64,000 nt of DNA, taken from contig CALYLW010000164.1 in the NCBI GenBank assembly GCA_944989445.1, positions 1,365,001 through 1,429,000 on the forward strand, given 5' to 3'. The notes under the pieces were generated by a model that saw only the letters and a list, made by a program, of their open reading frames with translations, was not told the origin of the DNA and did not search any database. Source of the DNA: Ampullaceana balthica (lineage: Eukaryota; Mollusca; Gastropoda; Lymnaeidae). The position numbers and the translations under genes are program-made. Shown one piece after another: positions 44,371-55,703 of the stretch. Numbering within the stretch: the stretch's first letter is position 1; the number at the start of each line of letters is the position of its first letter.

Positions 44371-45056
44371 TCAGAGCAGGGACATATCAGAGCAGTATAC
44401 CCTCAGAGCAGTATACCCTCAGAGAAGTATACCCTCGGAGCAGTAGACCCTCAGAGCAGTGTCATGTCAGAACAGTATATCCTTAGAGCAGTATACCCTC
44501 AGAGCAGTATACCCTCAGAGAAGTATACCCTCGGAGCAGTAGACCCTCAGAGCAGTGACATGTCAGAACAGTATATCCTTGGAGCAGTAGACCATCAGAG
44601 CGGTGACATGTCAGAGCAGTAGACCCTCAGAGCAGTAAACCATCAGAGCAGTATACCCTTAGAGCAGTATACCCTCAGAGCAGTATAACCTCATAGAAGT
44701 ATAAACTCAGAGCAGTGACATATCAGAGCAGTATACCCTTAGCGCACTATACCCTCAGAGCAGTAGACCCTCAGAGCAGTATAACCTTAGAGCAGTGACA
44801 TATCACAGCAGTATACCCTTAGCGCACTATACCCTCAGAGCAGTAGACCCTCAGAGCAGTATAACCTTAGAGCAGTGACATATCACAGCAGTATACCCTT
44901 AGCGCACTATACCCTCAGAGCAGTAGACCCTCAGAGCAGTATAACCTTAGAGCAGTGACATATCACAGCAGTATACCCTTAGCGCACTATAACCTCAGAG
45001 CAGTAGACCCCCGAGCAGTATACCTTCAGAGCAGTATTACCTCAGAGCAGTGACAT
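44371..45056. repeat. 16-bp satellite with an 80-bp higher-order repeat
   Basis: The monomer is agagcagtataccctc. From 44721 to about 45000, five-monomer blocks repeat exactly every 80 bp (tatcacagca at 44801, 44881 and 44961). To the left a different arrangement built on gtcagaacagtatatcctt is duplicated. The array lies 24 bp from a family D MITE and ends at an L2-like tail. Confidence 0.95.
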
Positions 45057-45160
45057 CTAATAATAATAATAATAAATCGGTAATTTATATAGCGCAGTAC
45101 CCCATTAGCCATTGGGCTCACAGCGCCTTAGATAAAATTAGTAACATACATACATAATTA
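45057..45160 (-). mobile_element. L2-like retroposon 3' tail, copy 3
   Basis: taataataataataaatcgg is followed by tttatatagcgcagtacccc and gggctcacagcgcctta. This is the complement of a gcgctatataaa...(ATT)n end. Confidence 0.6.
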
Positions 45161-45253
45161 TCAGTGTACGTCTATCTTCGCTTGCAGACTTTTTCCTCAA
45201 CTCATTGCAAATGTTCACTGCACACTTTCCATACACTCTGCTCTGCGTACACG

Positions 45254-45434
45254 CAGAGCCGTCTTTACACCAGATTGGGCCTTCGGGCAAAGAAATAGTG
45301 TTGGGCCCCTCCCCCGCAGGAATGAAAAATAAATATACATAATATATATATAAATAAACATCTTCCCATGGGGCCCCAATGCTCGTGGGCCCCCAGGCAA
45401 ATGCCCAACGGGCCTATGCGTTAAGACGGCCCTG
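45254..45434. mobile_element. hAT MITE, 181 bp, perfect target duplication
   Basis: Starts cagagccgtctttacacc and ends gcgttaagacggccctg. The duplication cgtacacg is exact at 45246-45253 and 45435-45442. Confidence 0.92.
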
Positions 45435-45452
45435 CGTACACGTTGAGCCCAA

Positions 45453-45728
45453 GGGGCCGTCCATAAAGCATGCCACGCTATTTTTGATAATTTTTACCTC
45501 CCCCTCTTGTCACAAACTGTCACAAATCTCGGACCCCCCCCCTCCTAAAATACGTCACACTTTCGAACAAAAATATATTTTTTATTAACAAAATAATTAA
45601 AATTTAATATTCAACACCGTGACGTCACACATGGCCAGACCCCCTTCCCCCCTGTCACAAACTGTCACACTTTCTTACACCCCCTTCCCCCCCCCCTCTG
45701 GACCGTGACGTACTTTATGGACGGCCCC
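45453..45728 (-). mobile_element. Family D MITE, copy 3
   Basis: 276 bp with ggggccgtccataaag and actttatggacggcccc ends and caa on both sides (45450-45452, 45729-45731). Its inner order is reversed relative to copy 2. It lies only 18 bp from the hAT MITE. Confidence 0.88.
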
Positions 45729-46012
45729 CAAGAAGTTATTTGATCGTCCTGCATCTCATGGATAAAAATATATCGATACTTTATTATTTAATATTCAACC
45801 ACCCTAAAGTAATCGACTACCTCGCGCGCAGGAGAGTGATATGTAAAACATTCGTCTCGAAAGACGATGTTGCATCACAGTAGCACAATAACACAGTAAT
45901 ACTTTATTAATTTTTAAAAAAATCTCTTGTACCTGTCTTGATTTGAGTGGAAGAAAGTTATTGACATTATCTAAGTGGCCTATTTAACTTAATATCTACT
46001 AAACTAATGTTA

Positions 46013-46455
46013 CATCAACTCGCCAATCACGTGAGGCCGACTAACCTAGCACGTGGCACCAGCTGGCCATCATGTGACACCAACAAACCTATCACGTGAC
46101 ATGAACAACCCCACCAACTAAACCACCACATGAGGCACCGTGCAAACCTACGCGTCAATTGAGACCAATCAATCACGTGAGGCCGACTAACCTAGCACGT
46201 GGCACCAGCTGGCCATCATGTGACACCAACAAACCTATCACGTGACAGGAACAACCCCACCAACTAAACCACCACATGAGGCACCATGCAAACCTACGCG
46301 TCACGTGAGACCAATCAATCACGTGAGACCGACTAACCTATCACGTGACGTGTACTAAGCCACCAAGGGACACCACCTAAAACCACCACCTGAAGCATCC
46401 TGCAAACCTACCCGTCACGTGAGACCAACCTATCACGTGACACCAAGCGATCCGC
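46013..46455. repeat. 146-bp repeat rich in CACGTG, about 2.8 copies
   Basis: aatcacgtga recurs at 46025, 46171 and 46317 (146 bp). Each unit is itself built from roughly 24-bp sub-repeats of the kind acctatcacgtgacatgaac. About ten CACGTG or CATGTG words lie within 440 bp. Confidence 0.9.
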
Positions 46456-47012
46456 CCCTGTAAAACTCTACCGTGACATGATACAACTGCATGTTTAAAA
46501 AAAGCTCAACAACCAACCAACAACTTATCAGCGTCATCCTGTGAATGTTCCCTAACACCTTAAATAATAACGGAGTGAATCTACGGGATTACAATGACAC
46601 GGGCTGGCTGACAAAAAGCCACTGCGTCCAACAGAGTGGGGGAGGGATGCGGGGGGGGGCGCTCGGGTCTGACAAAAACGCCTCAGGAGCTACCCTATCA
46701 TTAAGAGAGGGGGGTGTGTGAATGTGATAACCATTGATAACAGGTGTAAATCAGCCGCCAGTGTTCAGCCCACGTCCCAAGTTGTGCACAATCACAAATA
46801 CTACCCGGGAAAGGTTCTTCTCGAATAACACGTCATGACGTTAGAGCAGGAATCCCAAACGTGAATTTAAAGATAAATCATCGCCGGAGAACGGAGGTAA
46901 GGATGAAAGGAGATGGGCTTTAAAACTATTAGGAAACATCCAAAGTTAAACAATAGCCAGTCTGTGTAGACTCGTGTTACCGCCGTGTCCGTGGGAATAG
47001 ATGTGTTGATGT
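46456..47012. other. Unique DNA
   Basis: No coding or repeat signal that I can support. Confidence 0.4.
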
Positions 47013-47309
47013 CAGAGGCGTCACCAAGGTTGGTGTCACCCAGTGTGGTGGGTCATGTTGTCCCCCCTTCACGACTTACCCCATAGACCTAATCAGAGTC
47101 TACAAGTGCAAAAAATAGCAGGAACATTCAGAATTGTGAGTCTTGTTGTCTCCCCTTCACGACTTACCCCATAGACCTCCTCAGAGTCTACCAGTGCAAA
47201 AAATAACAGGGACATTCAGAATTGTGAGTCTTGTTGTCTTCCCTTTTGATGATGTTACCCGGTGCGGTCAGCAACCCGCACCCCCTCGCACCCCCTCGTG
47301 ACGCCTCTG
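47013..47309. mobile_element. hAT-like element (family K), copy 1, internal 87-bp duplication
   Basis: Starts cagaggcgtcaccaagg and ends ccctcgtgacgcctctg. The flanks gttgatgt and gtttgtgt match at 6 of 8. The segment from ttcacgacttaccccatag to gaattgtgagtcttgttgtc occurs twice in tandem. Related copies lie at 47816, 61706 and 63785. Confidence 0.7.
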
Positions 47310-47467
47310 GTTTGTGTCGAGTTTATTGCACTGGCTAAAGTTTAGGAGTAAATGTTTCTACTGATTTGTATCACTGCCTGTTTAATACTGAATACTAATG
47401 TGAGTTGTAGAGATAGCGAATGTTTAAGTAAAGAATCCCATGACTTGCGATGAAAGGAGTAGTCAAC

Positions 47468-47655
47468 ACCACTGTTCCCTTTAAGCTGCGCGGGTGCGCG
47501 GCCGCGCAGATGTCTGACCGACGCCACGCAGCTGCTTAGAATTACCGCGCAGTAAATTTTGTAAAATATTGCACAAAAAATGGACGCTGTGCAACTTTGC
47601 ACACGAGTTTTTAAACTTTGCAAACGGCCCAACGAACCTTAGAGGGAACATTGGA
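47468..47655 (+). mobile_element. hAT MITE (family F), copy 3
   Basis: Runs from ccactgttccctttaagctg to ccttagagggaacattgg. agtcaaca and agtcacca flank it (7 of 8). It carries two extra GCGC words (gtgcgcggccgcgcag) compared with the 24306 copy. Confidence 0.75.
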
Positions 47656-47815
47656 GTCACCACCTGTGGGGCTTATGAAAAAAAATTTACAAAGATCAAA
47701 ATTTAAAAAAAAACTAATATATAGCAAAATTATATTTTAACAGATACATTTTTAAATTCTTAAATGGTCGCGGTTGATGATTTCTGTATTCAGCTGTTCT
47801 TTGACCAGAGGCGTC

Positions 47816-47905
47816 ACTTTAGGTTTGCTGTCACCCCCTATGATGGTGTCATACATTACGGTCAGCACCTCCCTAGTAGAGCCCCCTTTGACTCCTACCA
47901 TATCG
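47816..47905 (+). mobile_element. Family K fragment
   Basis: cagaggcgtcactttaggtt and tatgatggtgtcatacatta resemble parts of the family K elements. The right end is not defined. Confidence 0.4.
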
Positions 47906-48160
47906 AATTCGGAAACTACTCGACTATTCTTTCTTGTTTCTTTCTTGTGTTGCAATTACACTGTCGTTGTGATGGGGCCGTAGAGATACTTATAGCAATG
48001 ATGAAATACATAAGTTTTTGTCTTGTCTGTTTTGATTTATTTTTTAAAAATATATTTAACAACCGGTGGTTTTGAGAGGGGTGGTATGGGGTCCGGGATA
48101 AGAAAGTAATGATAGTGAAATGTGAAATGGCTTAAAATAGCAAAAACAAATTAACGAAAT
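47906..48160. other. Unique DNA
   Basis: No feature that I can support. Confidence 0.4.
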
Positions 48161-48319
48161 TACCGTATTTTACGGACTATAAGACGCCCATTGAATTTCT
48201 TAGAAATTAATAACATATACCAAGTTTCAAGTACTCATAAGAAGCACCTGAATTTTAGAGGCAAATGTAAATTTTCGAAGAAAAATGTAAGTGCATCTTA
48301 TAGTCCTTAAAATACGGTA
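48161..48319. mobile_element. TA-flanked MITE, 159 bp
   Basis: The inverted ends are accgtattttacggactata, then agacgc on the left, and gcatcttatagtcc, then ttaaaatacggt on the right. TA lies at both edges. A TA target fits Tc1/mariner-like or similar elements. No coding capacity. Confidence 0.85.
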
Positions 48320-48330
48320 CTGAGGTTTTT

Positions 48331-48430
48331 TTGTTTGTTTGTTTACTTGTTTGTTTAATTGTTTGTTTGTTTGTTTATTGTTTGTTTATTGTTTGTTTAT
48401 TTGTTTGTTTGTTTGTTTGTTTATTTGTTG
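48331..48430. repeat. (TTTG)n microsatellite
   Basis: About 100 bp of tttg units with tta interruptions, starting only a few bases after the MITE. Confidence 0.93.
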
Positions 48431-48845
48431 TTGTTTTTTAATGAAAAAAATTGCAATCTTCATCTTACATTTTTATGTTTACAACTTTTCTTTTCTTTAA
48501 TATCACTTTTCTATCACCGTTCACTGTAGATTTACATTGATCACTTCCGCCCTTTACTTCTTCAGCAAACTTTAACACCTGCTTTAATTGTGGTCTGTAA
48601 GATTTCTTTTTGTTTCCCTCTCCAATGTTACATGGCAGTTAAGCATTTATTTAATACACAATTTTAATAATTGTTTTTAAAAAAATGTGTCTGTTTGTTA
48701 AATGAGTCTCGTTGTCTTGTCGATACTTTACAATTTTTATCATTATCTTTAACAAAATATTTAAAAAAAAATTATTGCGTCTATTATTCCGTCTTTATGC
48801 ATAACTTAGTTTATAGATTAATTTCTACCCAGCCTGATCGCGCTT
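48431..48845. other. Unique AT-rich DNA
   Basis: No feature that I can support. Confidence 0.4.
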
Positions 48846-49045
48846 TCAATTTATTTCATGTAGCATCTATATATGTAATTATTTCATGTAGCATCTATGT
48901 ATGTTATTGTTTCATGTAGCATCTATATATGTAATTATTTCACGTAGCATCTATATTATATGTATTTATTTAATGTAGCATCTATATATGTAATTATTTC
49001 ATGTAGCATCTATATATGTAATTATCTCATGTAGCATCGACTATA
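48846..49045. repeat. 28-bp minisatellite, about 7 copies
   Basis: The unit is atttcatgtagcatctatat plus atgtaatt (28 bp). Confidence 0.92.
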
Positions 49046-49338
49046 AAAAATGTATTGTTTTGTTTTATAAAGATTTATTCACCATATATGACAATGTGTA
49101 AAATGATATTTACATATCTTATGTACAAAAGGGCGGGGGGATGTAGGTGCCTTGGATATAACGTTATATTTTAAAACATTTATAACACTTTTGCATTTTT
49201 TTTCTCCTTCTAGATAATAAAAAAATTAATTAAAAAAACTTTATAAAATAGGTTATAGAGTTTTGGGTAATAGTTTTGATATAGATCGATCTATCCAATG
49301 TTTCAAATAAAAAATTTAAAAAATGAAATAAAAAATTA
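49046..49338. other. Unique AT-rich DNA
   Basis: No feature. Confidence 0.4.
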
Positions 49339-49500
<162 letters not shown>

Positions 49501-49785
49501 TTTAATTATTATTTAAAATGTCTCTACAGGAGTTCATTAAAACTTCAATCTCTAACATCGTATCACAGGTGACGTATTTGTGCCGAGCTTACAGTTTTTT
49601 TAAAAGTTGTTAGAGACTTTTGGTTGAAAATGTAAGACGGAATTCAACCAGTAATAACCGTCCCCAGACGGAATTCAACCAGTAATAACGGTCCAATTAG
49701 AGAAGGGTAAGCTCATAACAGTAGTATGTTGTGTTGCTACAAGCGTTTATTATACGCAACTTAAACAGAGCACGCACTTTATTTT

Positions 49786-50144
49786 ATACGAGCAACAAAG
49801 CCCGTCCAAGGACGTTCCGCCACCGTTTGGTGGCATGTTGTAACTCCCCTCCAACAGCCGTCTCGACCGGCCATACATGTGCATCACGCCAAAAATACTA
49901 TTCATTATAGTTAAAATAAATAACTCGTAAAAACAGAGCTTTTGACTATAAATCCCAACGCGCATAACTCAAAATAAAGTCTTGGAAGAAATACTGCACC
50001 AAAAATAACTCGTTTTGAACGTCCGCGTAAACGTGTTCAATATGATTGGCTGTAGGAGTCATATATGTTTGAGGGACCAATCGCTATCGATGACCGGACA
50101 GAACGGACAGAACGGACAGAACATAGCCTTTTATTATATAGGAT
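49786..50144 (-). mobile_element. Helitron-like element (family A), copy 3
   Basis: Reads on the minus strand from the atataataaaaggct end (plus 50121-50144) to the cgtccttggacgggc hairpin (plus 49800-49816). Compared with copy 2 it lacks the hAT insertion, so it gives the empty form of that site. gaacggaca is repeated three times near its 5' end. Confidence 0.75.
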
Positions 50145-50330
50145 AGTTATCCATTGCTGAAGATAAGCTATAGAAAATGAAGTGAACAACCCTTAAAAAC
50201 ATGAATTAAATAAGAAATAAATAAAAGATCATGAATAAACTTCAGGATTAATGAGCTAGTAAAATCTGATATGTTATGATAACTTTCGATGGAAATATAT
50301 ATTTGATTGAATATTATATAATATATGTCA

Positions 50331-50497
50331 GGAATTCGTGCGTGGAATGGGTTGCCTGATGAAACCAGGAAAACAAACACTCTATCAAGATTTAAAACTC
50401 TAATACAAATGCAAGACTAGACATAAACCATGGATAAACGTAGGACGCAATAATCTTCTATATAAACGGAGCGTCTGTAACAGATAGGATAAGATGG
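50331..50497 (+). pseudogene. LINE 3' end: last codons of a reverse transcriptase plus tail
   Basis: From 50337 the frame reads RAWNGLPDETRKTNTLSRFK, then TLIQMQD and a stop at 50418-50420. The pattern WN.LP......F K..L.. is the usual end of jockey/CR1-type reverse transcriptase ORFs. The 3' tail (acgtaggacgcaataatctt, then ctatataaacggagcgtctg) is shared with 16753-16840 and with two SINEs. All sequence upstream is lost by 5' truncation. Confidence 0.72.
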
Positions 50498-51591
50498 TCC
50501 GTGATTTTTTTTTCACGGAGATCACCAGGATGTTGAAAACTCTGAGCCCGTGTTCCGGTACAAACGAAAATCCTGGAAGTTGAGAAACCTGCCTGCATGC
50601 CGGGACATCAAGGACCAGGCGATGCCTGAAGTTTACATGTTCCCGCCATGAAATTAAACTTGTGTTAAATTTGGTCAGTATTGTCAATTGCCGGGTAAAC
50701 GAATCTGGAGTTTTAATTTATATCTATACTTTATTATTATTATGTGTTTGGTTGTGTGTGTGTTTGTCTGTGACTTTGTTGATTTTCATCGAGTGAAAAC
50801 ATTCTCTGATTCGTGCAATACGAGTATCTGTTGTCGGAACCACTAATTCCAAAAAACGCCAACAGACACTTTTACCTGTGATTAACTTAAAGACTATTAT
50901 GACAGTGGTTGGGGCCAGTGTTGGAAAAAAAAACGTAAAAAAAGATCAACAAATCGTCTCCGTCCCCCCTCCTCCCCGCCCCCATCGACTGTTGCAAACA
51001 GCACAAGCTCCTCCCCCGCCCCCCCAGCACCGCCCTCTGATGACCGCCACAAAGCCGTGTCCTGTAACTTGACCAGTCTATGTACAATACCTGACTCCGG
51101 CAATTGATGTCAGATTAACGTCAGGTCACATTCGCGGGTCATGTTCAGACTCCCGTGATAACGACACCAATAAGCGGCCCCCGGGAGGGAGGGGGTGGGA
51201 GGGCGGTCGGGGGCGTGAAGGCGGCTTTGACGGCCCCTGATAGAGCGAGGGCACGGGGGTGGGGGGCTCATTGCCTCACATCCGTACTCACACGAGTATG
51301 ATATCAACCAGGGACAAGGACCGAGTCAATGGACCAGGTATCAAACATGTTGACGTTACTCATAAACCACAGCCTCTCAGATCTGTCTCAGTGTTGTCCC
51401 AGGTCCACGGGATGAAAACGGTTGGAAAAAAAAATGGGGACTGATAATGAAACAAAACAAAACCCAACAATTTAATAGTTGAGGACTTTGACCTTGAAGT
51501 GTTTCCCCCGTTGAATGAGTGATGTAAAAAATGCGGAATGTTGTTCATTGAACACTGTTTAGTGTTTAAAATGTAAATTAAGGGGAATGGC
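50498..51591. other. Unique DNA
   Basis: 50930-51260 is GC-richer with frames on both strands that carry no known domain (proline- or glycine-rich from low complexity). Confidence 0.4.
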
Positions 51592-51676
51592 AATATATAT
51601 ATATATATATATTTATTTATTTATTTATATATATATATATATTATATTTATTTATTTATTTATTTATATATATATA

Positions 51677-51764
<88 letters not shown>
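51592..51764. repeat. (TA)n / (TTTA)n compound microsatellite
   Basis: TA runs broken by two (ttta)n blocks, then about 95 bp of pure TA. Confidence 0.96.
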
Positions 51765-51770
<6 letters not shown>

Positions 51771-52404
51771 CGCTGTTGCAGGGAAACTCTAAGGGCCGAC
51801 AACAAAAATCACTGACATAAGTGATCGACTGATGGAATAACTCCGAATAACACGTGAATGTTTGAACACATCAACGCATGTCAACAATCTAGCCCTGGGG
51901 ATGTCTCTTGTTTAACTGATAACATTAATTACTTTTGTTGATCATTTCAATTTATAAGCCTACAAAAAATTGTTTTTGTTTCGTTCTCTCTTTTTTTTCC
52001 ATTTAAAAATAAATTTCAGAGCTGGTTGAACTCAGCTATGGGAACAGATACCTGCCTTTCACTGGGAATTAAACCCGCGACTTTCAGTTCACCAGCCGAT
52101 CAAGAATGTCACTCAAGCACCTACACCACTCATAATCAGAATTCAATTTCTTGAAATAGAGATCCATCGAACCTAGGCGATCGCCGTTGTAAATGTTGGA
52201 ATTTCGAGGAATCTTATATATATCATTTAGTCAAAGGAAATTTCAACACCATAATAGTCTTTGAATTCATCCAGCGAGAAATCTTGTGGATATGTTCAAA
52301 ATAAATGAAGGCAACATGGACAGAAGCGGACATATACTTGACTCCCGCAGTTGAAACAGAAAATAGAAGATAAATTTGAAGACCATTGTCCTAAATATTC
52401 CACA
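51765..52404. other. Unique DNA with a SINE remnant
   Basis: Apart from the minus-strand SINE at 52020-52140, no feature was recognised. Confidence 0.4.
52020..52140 (-). mobile_element. tRNA-derived SINE remnant
   Basis: The minus strand reads gtggtgtaggtgcttgagtg, an A-box-like start, and then gtcgcgggtttaattccc, a B box with one change. The sequence after it (gggaacagatacctgccttt on the plus strand) is not shared with the other SINEs here. Confidence 0.6.
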
Positions 52405-52593
52405 CAGGGCCGACCTTAACAAGTTCGGGGCCCTATGCGGCTTAGCATGCGAAACGGATTGCGCAGGGGCCCAGTCTGACCAAGACTCTGGTTAGGGATA
52501 AGGATAATAAGTAAAAATTAAGATAGGTGGGGGCTATGAAGGAGCGGGGCCCACTCCGGCCGCATAGGTTGCAGTGGCCTAAGGCCAGCACTG
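52405..52593. mobile_element. hAT MITE, 189 bp
   Basis: Starts cagggccgaccttaac and ends cctaaggccagcactg. The flanks attccaca and attccata match at 7 of 8. It has ggggccc words near both ends, like the 38754 element. Confidence 0.8.
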
Positions 52594-53463
52594 ATTCCAT
52601 ACAACATGTACTGGGCGGTAGTAGGCACTCAGAAAGTTAACATAAAGAATGTATTGGAAAGAGGTGATCGAAATTGAACGTATATGATATCATAGGGCGT
52701 AGTGGCCAGATAAATAACAAGAAACTTATGGATAAAATACAAAGAACAAGCGTGGACTTCAATATTGTTTTTTAGATTCGTGTGGCGTCATACGGTATTT
52801 ACTAGCGCCCCCCCCCCGCCCGCCCTTGCCAGTCCCAAACTCCTTTCTGTTTAAAGGAGTCCGCAGGAATGTTGCTTCGCTGCACAGTTTCTATTTTTAG
52901 CCTTAGGTGAGTGAGCTTTTTTTTTCTCGTGTTCAGCAGGCGTGAACTGGATGGCCCGCCATTCATCTCTTGGTTATTGCTGCTGCCAGATATTTTTGTT
53001 TAAAAAGCCAAAATTACGTGGCTACATTTCTCTTCTCACGTCCCGGCAGCACACAGAGAGACGCCAGACTGCGGAGAAACACTCATCGTTGGCTGCCCCG
53101 TCATAAGACTTGTGGGTCGTTCGTGGATGATGCAAGTTCAAAGTTCGCTAACAAATGAAACCCTTTAATCAAGAGTGACGTCACGTGTTATCGAGTCTGT
53201 GAAAGCTCGCGTCTCATAAACCAATGAATTTAAAGTATTTTCTCCTGATCGCTTTTTCAGTTGTTGTAACATGCGTGTAAACTAAATACACACTAAATGC
53301 ACACTAATTGCAAACTAAATACACAGTAGATATAACGAGGTCGAGATGGCGTGTAGAGTTGTCATAATGGAAAGATATTGTGTTACAAAGGTTTGTGCGT
53401 TCTTATCGACCTTCATTTACATTATAACAGATCTTAACAGACCAGAACTTCACCCACAAAAAA
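52594..53463. other. Unique DNA
   Basis: No gene recognised. acacactaaatgcacactaa is a small tandem repeat at about 53285-53325. Confidence 0.4.
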
Positions 53464-53526
53464 AAATAATTAAAAGAATTATAGATTCTCTAATATATAT
53501 ATACTAGGGGCAAGTACCCGGCTTTT

Positions 53527-53955
53527 CCAGGGTTTAACAACAACAGCAACAAAAACAAAAACAACAACAAAAACAACAACAAAACAACAAAAACAAAACA
53601 ACAACAAAAACAAAATAACAAAAACAAAACAACAAAAACAACAAAAACAACAACAACAAAACAACAACTACAACAACAACAACAAAGCAACAACAACAAA
53701 ACAACAACTACAACAACAACAGCAACAAGCAACAAAGCAACAACAACATGAAGGACATTGTCATCGCAGGGCAAGGGATGTGGACAACAACAACAACAAC
53801 AGCAAAAACAACACAAAAACAACAACAGCAACAGCAACAACAACAACAACAACAACAAAAACAACAACAACAAAAAACAACAAAACAACAACTACAACAA
53901 CAAAAGCAACAACAACAAAGCAACAACAACAAAGCAACAACAACAAAACAATTAT
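53527..53955. repeat. (CAA)n-type microsatellite, about 430 bp
   Basis: caacaacaa mixed with aacaaaaac units, with one unique interruption at 53749-53790. Frames reading poly-N, poly-Q, poly-T or, on the minus strand, poly-C/L/V are low-complexity artefacts. Confidence 0.95.
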
Positions 53956-54103
53956 TTTATGGCGATAGTCGCCTTCTTGTTAATCTCGACACCAAAATGT
54001 TTATTATTTTGCGTCATTATTTTACGTCTTAATTTTTCAATAATTTTTATTTTATATAGATCATATAGGGAAAAACTACATTTTGTGCCCCCGGCCCCCA
54101 GTA

Positions 54104-54596
54104 TCATATATATATATATATTTACGCTCAATTATGAAGCGGAACGCTGAGGGACATCACTCTGCTTTTTTTTAAAAAATTGGATAATCATTTTGGTTTC
54201 CAGATTAACATTAAACACCCTCCACACTATTATTAATAATTAAACAATTTCATGCGGACGTTTGATAAGAGGTATTATTGGTGCAGTAATTTGGTGCGCT
54301 GCTTTCTAAAATTACTTTAAAAATCGTGTGGTGATTAGCACTGTAAAAAAATATTATAAACATACTTTGTGTACATTTCAGGAATATTTCGTATTTATCA
54401 TATAAGGATATGTTACTTGGGCTTTTGCAAAAAAAAACAACATTTAGAGAATACTTTGTGTACATTTAAGAACGTTTAATATTACGTATTTATCATACAA
54501 GGACAAGTTAGTTGGGCTTTTGAAAAAGGTGGGCGCAGTAGGCGCCCTTAAAAAAGGGGGGCGCCGCAGGCGCCACGGCGCCGCAGCACAAACTAG
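54104..54596 (+). mobile_element. Non-autonomous Helitron (CTAG family), copy 5, best preserved
   Basis: Host A then tcatatatatatatatttac, and a 3' end with ggcgccgcaggcgccacggc, then gccgcagcacaaactag before t. The GC hairpin, the CTAG end and A/T insertion context are all present. It is 493 bp and has no Rep/helicase coding sequence. The inner block aatatt(t/a)cgtatttatcat occurs twice. Confidence 0.82.
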
Positions 54597-54756
54597 TCTT
54601 ATATATATGGAACGAAACCTGTTTAAAAACCTTTACGGTATAATTTTGTGTGCGTGTACCAAATTTCACGTTATTTGGTTGTCTGGATCTTGAGTTATTA
54701 GGGAACAGACAGACAGACAACAAATGCGTCTTATATGTATAAAGATATATATATAT

Positions 54757-55663
54757 ATTGTTCGTTCGTCCGTCGATACGACGAGGACCACTCTAGTCAT
54801 CCGAGGGTTGTCTGTGCGTGCGCAGATGGCTGATTAGGCTGATCCTTGCACGGAAGGTTCGGGAACAGAAGGGACAAGGGACGATTGGGACATCTCCTGG
54901 AGGGTTGACAGCATGGGCCTTTCGGGCTTGCCTCTTCTTTTCTGCGGCGGTGATCCGGTTTGCCTCGCATGACCTGGCACCTTCGTGGATGGAAGAGCGC
55001 CAGGTGGATCGGTCCATTGCAGCTCGTTCCCACGTGTCTGGATTGATGGCAAACGCTTTCATTGAGGCTTTCAGTGTGTCTTTGAAGCGTTTCTTTTGCC
55101 CACCGTGGGACCGCTGGCCATACTGGAGCTCACCATAGAAGATTCTCTTTGACAGTCTCTCGTTTGGCATTCGGACCATGTGCCCTGCCCAGCGAAGCTG
55201 GGTCTGCATCAGGAGGGTGAAGATGCTGGGGAGACCTGCCTTGGTCAGTACCACTGTGTCTGGAATTTTGTTCTGCCACTTTATGCCGAGAATCTTCCTC
55301 AGGCTTGTTATATGAAAGTGGTTAAGCTTTCTTGCATGGCGCTGATAACAGTCCAAGTTTCACAAGCATATAGCAGTGTGGGGAGCACCACTGCCCTGTA
55401 CACTTTCAGCTTGGTCTGGATGGTAATGCCTCTTCTGTTCCAGACATTAGGGTACAACCTGCCGAAAGTGGAGCTGGCTCTGGCAATTCTGACGTTCACT
55501 TTGTCATCGATGGTGACATTTTGAGACAGTGTGCTGCCTAGGTATGTGAACCGGTGCACTGTATTGAGTCTCTGGCCATTGACAGTGATGTTGGGCTCTA
55601 CGTAGGGCCTTCCAGGCGCGGGCTGGTGGAGGACCTCAGTCTTCTTAGTGTTGATTGACAGAC

Positions 55664-55670
<7 letters not shown>
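54757..55670 (-). mobile_element. 5'-truncated RTE-like LINE
   Basis: The minus strand contains the C-terminal third of a LINE ORF and a short 3' part (gtcctcgtcgtatcgacgga) that runs into TA repeats on both sides. The 5' end is cut at a TA run near 55668, consistent with truncation on reverse transcription or with later TA slippage. Confidence 0.85.
54793..55670 (-). pseudogene. LINE reverse transcriptase C-terminal fragment with C2H2 finger
   Basis: Read from 55670 down: LCLSINTKKTEVLHQPAPG, then VHRFTYLGSTLS, VARASSTFGRLYPN-like (ARASSTFGRLYPNVW), VLPTLLYACETWTV, a one-base frame change at about 55340, YQRHARKLNHFHITSLRKIL, RWAGHMVRMPNERLSKRIFY, and finally a finger CPFCSRTFRARISLISHLRTH-type with spacing C-x2-C-x12-H-x3-H, ending SDD-stop. 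The LINE TKKTE, YLGS and LLYACETW blocks mark the thumb region after the catalytic domain. The polymerase active site (YADD-type) and endonuclease are missing. Its many close relatives in animal genomes are annotated as transposon-derived proteins. The clade assignment (RTE-like) is my inference. Confidence 0.88.

Positions 55671-55699
<29 letters not shown>
55668..55699. repeat. (TA)n microsatellite
   Basis: About 32 bp of TA between the LINE fragment and the right inverted repeat. Confidence 0.95.

Positions 55700-55703
<4 letters not shown>

Noticed and set aside
44371..45056. Telomeric or subtelomeric repeat
   Set aside because: The unit is not TTAGGG-like, and no telomere repeat is present anywhere in the window.
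47816..47905. Coding exon suggested by open frames at 47764-48075
   Set aside because: The stretch includes a family K transposon fragment, and no domain is recognisable.
53479..54150. Poly-asparagine/glutamine and poly-leucine/valine/cysteine frames
   Set aside because: They read the CAA microsatellite; composition alone explains them.
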